From: a virus
IMG/VR virus record: IMGVR_UViG_3300042887_000443
Coordinates: 1 to 25,554 of that record
Length of the DNA: 25,554 nucleotides
Strand: one strand, 5' to 3'
A program made the position numbers and the translations under genes. Below are positions 1 through 7,200 of the stretch, piece by piece. The notes beneath the pieces are model-generated. The model was given only the letters and a program-made list of their open reading frames with translations, searched no databases and was not told the origin of the DNA. How positions within the stretch are numbered: position 1 is the first letter of the stretch; each line of letters starts with the position of its first letter.

Positions 1-47
1 TACGTGTGTATGCCATGCAATTAAACGCAATTTTTGCCGGAGCATAA
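1..47 (+). CDS. C-terminal end of an upstream gene (partial)
   Basis: From base 3 an open frame runs to a TAA at 45-47 and gives the tail RVYAMQLNAIFAGA. The other two frames look poorer: one stops at 22-24 and one reads on through the tail gene as unlikely protein. The stop lies one base before the ATG of the next gene, the same tight junction seen across this block. In T7-type genomes the gene before tail tubular protein A encodes the major capsid protein, so this is probably its last residues. That identity rests on position only. Confidence 0.55.
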   Translation, partial: RVYAMQLNAIFAGA

Positions 48-48
48 T

Positions 49-753
49 ATGGCAAAACTTACACTATTAGACATGACGCAGAACATTCTTTCTGCACTTG
101 ACTCAGACCCTGTAGATAGCATTGACGAAACTGTTGAAGCTGTACAAGTAGCTGAACTTGTTAAAGAAGCCTACTTTGAACTTATTAGCCAGCGTGACTG
201 GCCTTTTCTATTTCAGCTTGCACCACTACAAGCATTGGGTGATACTAGTAACCCAACTAAAATGAAAATTCCAGATACGTGGAATAAGGTTAAGTGGATT
301 AAATATAATAAAAAAGAAGTGCAGTGGGTAGACCCACAAACGTTTAACGATATTATTAGTAACAGAGTTGCACAAGCTGGTGTTATCAACGCTAACGGGT
401 ACGTTATTAACCAAGACCCACAATACTGGACTAGTTACGATGACCAGTTCTTAATCTTTGATGGCTATAACATTACTGTAGACACTACGTTACAAGCTAG
501 CAAGAGTAGCGCATATGGTACACAGCAAGCTAGCTGGACACATACAGACAACTTCATTCCAGCCATTCCAGAGAAGTTCTTTCCTACGTTATTAGCCGAA
601 GCAAAGAGTCAAGCGTTTGTAAACTTAAAGCAACAAGCTAACGCACGAGAAGAACGTAAGGCTACTAGAGGACGTATGGCAATGCGTAACGATAGTTGGA
701 AGAATGAGAATGGTGAAATTAAATACAATACAAGGGTAAATTATGGTCGATAA
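49..753 (+). CDS. Tail tubular protein A (T7 gp11-like)
   Basis: Predicted structural protein of the short tail: in T7 the gp11 ring sits under the portal and carries the nozzle protein. The 234-residue product matches the usual size of about 200. Its N-terminal part has the typical helix followed by YFELISQRDWPFL (about residues 42-54), a signature of this family, and the rest is mixed with an Arg/Lys-rich end. The start is ATG 49, preceded by GGAG at 39-42 with 6 bases spacing; a TTG 15 bases upstream has no ribosome site. The gene lies directly before the tail nozzle gene apart from two small genes, as in related marine podoviruses. Family call from recognised motifs and gene order. Confidence 0.85.
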   Translation: MAKLTLLDMTQNILSALDSDPVDSIDETVEAVQVAELVKEAYFELISQRDWPFLFQLAPLQALGDTSNPTKMKIPDTWNKVKWIKYNKKEVQWVDPQTFNDIISNRVAQAGVINANGYVINQDPQYWTSYDDQFLIFDGYNITVDTTLQASKSSAYGTQQASWTHTDNFIPAIPEKFFPTLLAEAKSQAFVNLKQQANAREERKATRGRMAMRNDSWKNENGEIKYNTRVNYGR

Positions 754-1006
754 AACTGCATACGATAAGGTTATGGACAAGCATCAAGAAAAAAAGCTAG
801 CAGCTAAAGAACGTAAAGAAGAACGTGCAGAGAGTGGTATTGTAAATAAACTTGCCATTGATCGTACTCCTATGGGTTTATACCAAGCACGCTACTCAAT
901 GCGTGGCCCTGTACCAGATGAACTTAAAGGTTTGTTTACACGTAAAGAACGCATCTTAGCAATTGCCAAGCAACGAGGTATTGAAATTGAAGAAGCCACT
1001 GCGTAA
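743..1006 (+). CDS. Small basic virion-module protein, unknown function
   Basis: Encodes 87 residues, strongly charged: the first 35 residues are Lys/Glu/Arg-rich and probably helical, followed by a segment with YQARYSMRGPVPDELKGLF and a basic helix. The start ATG overlaps the tail gene by 11 bases and has AAGGG 6 bases upstream inside that gene. It lies between the two tail tubular genes, where T7 has none but several marine T7-like phages carry small proteins. I do not recognise a family with a known role. It could be a minor tail or assembly factor, which is inference from position. Confidence 0.75.
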   Translation: MVDKTAYDKVMDKHQEKKLAAKERKEERAESGIVNKLAIDRTPMGLYQARYSMRGPVPDELKGLFTRKERILAIAKQRGIEIEEATA

Positions 1007-1142
1007 AGAAGATGCAATGCAGCGTCAACAACGTTTAACCAAACTTGCTCAAGCTGGAGAGAAAGCTAAGCAAGAATTGGGTATTCAAGAAAAACCAGAT
1101 AAAGAAGATGTGAATAGTCACAAGTGGAAAGGTAAAATGTAA
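987..1142 (+). CDS. Small charged protein between tail genes (TTG start)
   Basis: This frame is open and protein-like from TTG 987 to TAA 1140-1142, giving about 51 residues that begin (M)KKPLRKEDAMQRQQRLTK and end in HKWKGKM. It is highly charged and probably helical. TTG 987 has GAGG at 975-978 with 8 bases spacing; ATG 1017 (41 residues) is the alternative, with AAGAAG upstream. The 5' end overlaps the preceding gene by 20 bases and its stop shares one base with the ATG of the nozzle gene (TAATG), so coupling is likely. It fills the gap between 1006 and 1142 exactly. A +1 frameshift joining it to the previous gene is possible but no slippery site is evident. Confidence 0.65.
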   Translation: MKKPLRKEDAMQRQQRLTKLAQAGEKAKQELGIQEKPDKEDVNSHKWKGKM

Positions 1143-3409
1143 TGGCAGCACAAGCTTCAGTCAACGATTCGTTTACGTTTGTAGGTGGTCTAGTCACTGA
1201 AGGCGGCTATTTTATTACACCTCCAAACAGTTACAAAGAAGGTGTAAACGTAATTCCACAAGTGGACGGTGTTATTGAACGCCGTAATGGTTTAGACTAT
1301 GAGAGTGAGTATAACCTATATGCTGCTTCAATCACTGCTGACAGTAAGGATTTATGGGCCTTTACAACGGGTACATGGACTACGGTAGCAGGTAGTGGCA
1401 ATAGGGATTTTATTGTAACTCAAACAGGTCGTTATTTAAACTTTTACAACGCTGCTACAGGCAGCGTCAGTGCATCACGTAATACTGTATTCCGTATTGA
1501 TTTAGAAAGCTACAAGGTTCCCGGTAATCCCAACATTGTTGGCACAGGAATTTGTGGCTTTGCGCCTACTTATGGTCGCCTTATCATTACTAGTGCTGAC
1601 ACACTACCCTTACTAGTAACATATACACCAGTACCGGGTGATGAAAGTGTTTGGGGTACGTTTGATGTTAAAACAATAGACTTAGAAATTAGAGATTTTA
1701 AAGGTAAGCCACTTGTTGCTACAGTTGCTATACTAGGTTACTCTATAGGTCAAACCATTGCCATTGATGCAGAGTTTACATCTGCTGAGTGGGTTAGTTT
1801 AGGTATTGACATTGAGGATGTTAAATACAACTTGTATAACCAAGGTTGGACAGATACACAGATTGATGCTTATAGGATTGCTAATGGCGGTAGTTCGGGC
1901 GATCCGTTGCTAGGCAAGTACCCTTCAAATACTAAGAGTTGGATTTACGGTAAAGATACTAACGACAACTTTGACAGTGCAGTATTAAACAAACAAGACT
2001 TTGGTAACTCCCCTGCCCCTAAAGGGCACTTTATCATTGATCCGTTTGAAAACATTACCTACCGTCCTAAAGCATGTGCATTCTTTGCAGGGCGCACATG
2101 GTATTCAGGTATGCCCACATCTGACCTACTAGGCACTGTGTTCTTCAGTCAAGTGTTGGACACCATTGATAAAGTAGGCAATTGCTATCAAACCAATGAC
2201 CCCTCATCTGAAGTTATTAGTGACTTAGAAGATGATGATGGTGGTACTATTGAAATTCCTGAAGCAGGTGAGATTGTAGCGTTACAAGCCCTAGGTAGAG
2301 GCATTATGGTTTTTGCAACTAACGGTGTGTGGTTTATTTCAGGAATTGACCAAGGGTTCAAAGCATCTAACTACGCAGTTGATCGTGTATCGGCTGTAGG
2401 TTGTGTTAGTGGTAAGAGTGTTGTAGCTGTAGAAGACACCGTGCTTTATTGGAGCACGAGTGGCATTTACGTTATCAGTGCGACTAACTCTGTAGAGTAT
2501 ACATCTACTAACATTAGTGAAAAAAACATTAAAACCTTTTACCAAGACATTCCAATTTTAGGTAAACTATATGCTGAAGGATCGTATAATGCTACAAGTA
2601 AAACTATTTATTGGTTATATTCAAACTCAATTAATACATCTACTAGTAGTGGTCGATTCAACAAAAATACTGTTTTGGCCTTTGACGCTCGCTTAACAAG
2701 TTGGTATTGGTTTTCTATTAATAGTTCTGTAGGTGTAGTTCCTGTATCCATTGAGGTTACAAAAGAAACAACTACTATTAGTAATGAGTATAATGTTATT
2801 GCTGGTGTAGATAATGTATTAGCCAGCACTAACACAGTTGTTGCTAATGTAGCTAACGTGTCTGGTACACGTAAGTCTTACAAAATACTAGCACTACATC
2901 CAGTTACTAGTAACAACTACTCTGTAACCTTTGCTGACTTTGACAATACACGAGATAGCAGCACTAAGTTTAAAGACTGGTATTCGTTTAACAACGCAGG
3001 CGTAGAGCAACAAGCATACTTCATTACAGGGTATAACATGGGTGGTAATGGCCCTGCTCGTGCTAGTACAGGTCAATACCTCACTGTGTTTATGAAGCGT
3101 ACTGAAACATCTTTTGATAGCAACACTAACCCACTAAATCAAAGTAGCTGCAAGATGCAAAGTCGTTGGGACTTTACGGACAATACCTACCCCGGTAAGT
3201 GGGCTGATGAAGTAGAAGTGTATCGTCAACTACGCCCATACTTTACTGATCCCGGCAGTACATTCGATGATGGCTATCCACTAGTTATCTCCAAGAATAA
3301 ACTGCGTGGACGAGGTAAAGCAGTGCAGTTTAAGTTTACCTCACAAACTGGTAAGGACATGAAGATTGTAGGGTGGACAGGAACATTCGTAGGAAATACC
3401 AATGTATAA
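1142..3409 (+). CDS. Tail tubular protein B / tail nozzle (T7 gp12-like)
   Basis: Large structural protein of 755 residues (T7 gp12 is 794) that in T7 forms the hexameric nozzle at the tip of the tail tube. The N-terminus has the family pattern: a short segment with FVGGLVTEGGYFITPPNSY, then NVIPQVDGVIERRNGL, matching the 'GGVSQQPD...N..p.v..gl.rR.p' layout of gp12 proteins. The rest is beta-rich with repeated Gly/Thr/Ser/Asn turns, fitting a beta-propeller. The ATG shares one base with the preceding stop (TAATG). It follows tail tubular protein A apart from two small genes and precedes the gp13-slot gene, as in T7. Assigned from N-terminal pattern, size and order. Confidence 0.85.
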   Translation: MAAQASVNDSFTFVGGLVTEGGYFITPPNSYKEGVNVIPQVDGVIERRNGLDYESEYNLYAASITADSKDLWAFTTGTWTTVAGSGNRDFIVTQTGRYLNFYNAATGSVSASRNTVFRIDLESYKVPGNPNIVGTGICGFAPTYGRLIITSADTLPLLVTYTPVPGDESVWGTFDVKTIDLEIRDFKGKPLVATVAILGYSIGQTIAIDAEFTSAEWVSLGIDIEDVKYNLYNQGWTDTQIDAYRIANGGSSGDPLLGKYPSNTKSWIYGKDTNDNFDSAVLNKQDFGNSPAPKGHFIIDPFENITYRPKACAFFAGRTWYSGMPTSDLLGTVFFSQVLDTIDKVGNCYQTNDPSSEVISDLEDDDGGTIEIPEAGEIVALQALGRGIMVFATNGVWFISGIDQGFKASNYAVDRVSAVGCVSGKSVVAVEDTVLYWSTSGIYVISATNSVEYTSTNISEKNIKTFYQDIPILGKLYAEGSYNATSKTIYWLYSNSINTSTSSGRFNKNTVLAFDARLTSWYWFSINSSVGVVPVSIEVTKETTTISNEYNVIAGVDNVLASTNTVVANVANVSGTRKSYKILALHPVTSNNYSVTFADFDNTRDSSTKFKDWYSFNNAGVEQQAYFITGYNMGGNGPARASTGQYLTVFMKRTETSFDSNTNPLNQSSCKMQSRWDFTDNTYPGKWADEVEVYRQLRPYFTDPGSTFDDGYPLVISKNKLRGRGKAVQFKFTSQTGKDMKIVGWTGTFVGNTNV
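2903..2914. repeat. 12-bp palindrome GTTACTAGTAAC, copy 1 of 3
   Basis: Lies inside the tail nozzle gene, coding V-T-S-N. Identical to the copies at 21180 and 25086, which are in genes on the opposite strand. A codon habit (ACT AGT AAC) may account for it. Confidence 0.55.
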
Positions 3410-3863
3410 GATTGAATACAATGTAGACACTGATAAGTTTTTAGACGATGCATCTGGTGTATTAGTAGAACATTGGGATGAGTTAGCTTTAAATAAAGAA
3501 AATGTTAAGTTAGCCCCAGATCGTAAGAAGTATAAACAACTACAAGAGTTAAACATTATTAATAACATTGTTGTTTATGACGGTGAGAAGGTTGTAGGAT
3601 ACAGTGTTTTAATTGTGCAGCCTAACTTACATTATTCTGAGAATGTGTTTGCACATGTAGACATTATTTACGTGTCTAAACAATATAGACAGAGTAGCAT
3701 TGGTGCACGATTGTTGTTAGCTACTGAACAGTTAGCAAAAGATTTAGGAGCATCTGTTATTACCCACCATGCAAAGCCTTACGTACCAATGATAATTAAA
3801 CCGTTGGAAAAACTAGGCTACACATTGTACGAACACATTTACGGTAAATATTTAGGAGTATAA
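3402..3863 (+). CDS. GNAT-fold protein in the T7 gp13 position
   Basis: A 153-residue protein of the GCN5-related N-acetyltransferase fold. Residues about 50-70 hold the beta hairpin NNIVVYDGEKVVGYSVLIV, and about 88-118 hold motif A, VDIIYVSKQYRQSSIGARLL, with the acetyl-CoA loop Q/R-x-x-x-G-x-A followed by a helix. A C-terminal 'LEKLGYTLYEHIYGKYL' segment is also typical. It overlaps the nozzle gene by 8 bases and has AGGA upstream inside it. T7 gp13 occupies this place and has been linked to virion assembly, and phage members of this family often have a GNAT-like fold, so the role may be structural or assembly rather than enzymatic. Whether it binds acetyl-CoA is unknown. Confidence 0.75.
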   Translation: MYKIEYNVDTDKFLDDASGVLVEHWDELALNKENVKLAPDRKKYKQLQELNIINNIVVYDGEKVVGYSVLIVQPNLHYSENVFAHVDIIYVSKQYRQSSIGARLLLATEQLAKDLGASVITHHAKPYVPMIIKPLEKLGYTLYEHIYGKYLGV

Positions 3864-3864
3864 G

Positions 3865-4281
3865 ATGGCACTAACAACAATTGCAGTTGCAGCCACTGCT
3901 GCTGCTTATAGCAGTTACGAAGCAGGTGAAGCACAAAAAGAACAGTTTCAAGCTGAATCACGTAAAGCAGAAATTCAAAATGTACGTAGTGTTCGCCAAC
4001 AAATCCGTGAAGCTCGTATGACACAAGCGTCTATGACTAACGTAGCGGCACAAACAGGTGGTATGGGTGGTAGTGGTTTAGCGGGTGGTACATCTAGTGT
4101 AAGTGCTCAACTAGCTGGTAATTTAAGTTATATGTCTGACATTGCAGATCAGAACACTGCCATTACTAATGCTGCAATTAGTGCTACTAACTGGCAAACA
4201 GCGGCTACTATTTTTGGAACTATCGGTAGTGTTGCAGGTACATACGGTAAAGTTAAAACTCCTACTAAAGCTGTTGAATAA
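3865..4281 (+). CDS. Internal virion protein (T7 gp14-like)
   Basis: A 138-residue protein with an Ala-rich, mildly hydrophobic N-terminus (about residues 1-20), a Gln/Glu/Arg-rich helix (25-55), a Gly-rich stretch with GGMGGSGLAGG (about 65-78) and a second Ala-rich helical region with a Gly-containing hydrophobic segment near 115-130. T7 gp14 (196 residues) is the first ejection protein and inserts in the outer membrane; the layout of small helical protein with Gly-rich hinge and the position after the gp13-slot gene match. The start ATG follows AGGAG by 6 bases, one base after the preceding stop. Call rests on layout and order more than sequence signature. Confidence 0.7.
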   Translation: MALTTIAVAATAAAYSSYEAGEAQKEQFQAESRKAEIQNVRSVRQQIREARMTQASMTNVAAQTGGMGGSGLAGGTSSVSAQLAGNLSYMSDIADQNTAITNAAISATNWQTAATIFGTIGSVAGTYGKVKTPTKAVE

Positions 4282-4289
4282 GGTTCGTA

Positions 4290-7200
4290 ATGATGCTATA
4301 TGAAGATGACGGTGCGGAACTCCCTGAACAAAGCTTATACACTGCTGAAGACACTGTAGTTGCTCCTGACACTAGTGTTGGTAACTATTCAGTTGTTAAA
4401 GGCATTGTAGCTGCTGCTACAGGTAACACAGACATTCCAGATAAAGTTAACTTCGACCAGTTTGTAGATAGCAACTGGCGTACTACTGTTCCTGAACAGA
4501 ATGACATTGACCGTAACATTGCGGTTAAAGCTGCATCTGAAGGTAACGTAAACATTGTTCAACAAACACTAGATAGTGTTGCTACACGCAACAGGATGTA
4601 TGGTGAACTCAGTATTAATAACGTTAACGATGTACGAGCTAAACTAAAAGAGTTGACAACACAAGCTGTAGAGACAACTGCTGTACGTAACCCTGCTGTA
4701 CTATTCAACAACACCCCTGCTGAGATTAACGAGTCTACTGCTCGTATGTCTAAACGGTTAAGTGCGGCTGCTACACTTGATAAAGCAATTGAAGATGGTA
4801 AGAGTTGGTCTACTGTAGGTTTAGGTTTCTTGTACGAGTTTACACCGATGGCTGCTGAACAAGGTGCAGCTATTGACCGAGTGGCAGTTAAGTATGGTGT
4901 CCCTGCGGATGCTATTAGTCGTTCTACAGGTAGATCACAAACTAAAAGTTATTTACAAGCGGCATTTAGTGCTCAACCTGAAGAATTAAAAGGTGAGTGG
5001 CTAAGTGGCTTGTATAACGATTTAAAGGATAGCTGGCTTATCACTGATTGGCAAGCTGCATTACTAATACAAGAAGTAGCCACTGGTGCAGAACAAACAT
5101 GGAATGGTTTGTCTGACTGGTTGGATAGACTTGGTGTAGTTGGCGCTGCTCTATCTGGTGGTGTAACTTTAACTAAGTCAGCTAAACTATTTAAGAACGC
5201 TAGTGCTCTACAAAGTGTAGAACGATCACTAGCTGCTGCTGGTGGCAAGAATGCCATTATGTCTGCTGAAGCTGCTAAGATTGCTTCAGAGGTAGCTAAC
5301 AAACAACGTTTACAAGCTGTTGGTGTAGTTGCAGGTGAACTCACTGGTATCAGCACAGCCATTGACTTAGGCAAACTAGTCAGTGTTAACGCTGCTAAGG
5401 TATTGCCTGATTCAATTACAACTGCTGCTGATGACCTACAGAAAACTATTCGTGCACCTATTGAGAAACTAATTGCCGAACTACAGGATGTGGTTGCGGC
5501 TAAAGGTGTTCGTGCTTCAGAAGCTGCTGCTGAACTTACAGACTTACAGCGCATTTATTCTAAAACAAACAACCCTAACGTACATTCAGTAGACCCATTT
5601 ACTTTGTCTGAAAATGGTTTAGTCATTACTGGTAAAGTATTTTACAAACCAGATACAGCTACTAGCTTCTTAACTAAAGAAGCGGCTGAGTCATACATTA
5701 AAGCTGCTGATCCTGCTAACACTATGGGTATGAAGGTTGTACCAGATACAACTAACACAGGGTTCTTAGTAGAAGAAAGCATTAAGAAAGATTTACAACT
5801 ACGTAAGTCAGCACTAGAAGCACTAGTGTTAGAAGAGTTAAACAAATCAAAACCTAAGCGTGGTAAGAAAGCTCCTGTTGTAGAGACTCCTCCATTAGAA
5901 CGTGCCCCTGCACCGAAAGCTTTAACTGACAGTAAACCTCGCTATAAAGCATCTATGTTGTCTTTTGAAGATGATGTAGATAAAGCTGCCTACCAAATTG
6001 GGAGCAAGACTGCTACTAGTAAGAGTGATAAAGAAATTAAAACGTGGCTACAGAATACAACAGGTTGGGATGATGCCACCATTGCTGGTCATGCACAAAC
6101 TGTTCGTGACTACATTAAAGCTAACGAAGACATGGTAGATGACGTTGGCAACATTATGGTTGCTAGTCAAGTACCTACAGGTCGCCCATCATATACTGCA
6201 CAAGTTGATATTAATAGAACATTTGCTAACTTACAAGTTGCTCCCGGTACAACTACTGTGGGCAACATTACTATGTCTGCTGGTGTTAAGAAAGCCTTCA
6301 TTGTAGAGTTTGTTAGCAAGCTAGGTAAAGCACTAGGTATGGACAATCGTAAACTTGTAGTCATGGACTACGAGGATATGGTTAAAAGTAAAGACCCGTC
6401 TGTACAAGTTTATGTATCCAATGTAAAAGAAAAACACGGTAGTGCAGGTGCTATTCATTACGATTTAGGTAATAGTCAATCGTTAATAGTAATGCGTAGG
6501 GGTACTGTTGATAAACCCCTATCTCTGCGTCAATACATGGAGAACTTTGCTCACGAGTATGGCCATGCTTTTGAAGCAGAGTTTGCTACTAAGTATTTTG
6601 GTATTATTAATAGCAGTTTTAATAAGTGGTTACGTGCTAAGGGTATTGCCTTTAAAGGTGACGGTATTAAAAAATCCGTTACTGATGTATTTCCACCTGA
6701 AGCTCTGTTAGAATATCGTTCCATTACCAATGCAGAAGACATTGCTGTCAACTGGATTGACAAGTGGGCTGGTGGAGACTACGGTAAATACAAAGCATAC
6801 GAGTCTGAGATTCATAAGTGGGCATCTAGCTACAGTGAATTTTTTGCCGAGAACTTTGCTAAATGGGCCTTCACTGATGAGATACCTACCACGGTATTAG
6901 GGCAGACATTTAAGCGCCTTGTAGACGGTTTTAAGCTCATTGCTAGCGATGTTATGGATAGGCTAGCTAAGCTAGGTATTGTAGCTGATGTGGGTAAGGT
7001 GGACAAGAACATTGCTGCCATGCTTAACACACACGTTAAACAACTTCAAGCTGAAGCTGTTGAGGTGAAAGCTAATATGACAATGATTGCTTCTGAAAGC
7101 AAAAAGATTAAACCAACACTAGCCTCTCTACAAAAAGAGTTGGATGAAGTAATGGACGAATTAAATGCCATTGAAGACGCTGAAAAAGGATTGAAGACAG

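Noticed and set aside
987-1012. +1 programmed frameshift fusing the 87-residue and 51-residue genes
   Set aside because: No slippery run or stimulatory structure seen; TTG with GAGG is a simpler explanation. Kept as an alternative only.
4973-5554. 193-codon open frame on the - strand inside the giant ejection gene
   Set aside because: Ala/Ser-rich antisense shadow of an Ala-rich gene; no ribosome site or motif, and the + strand frame is certain.
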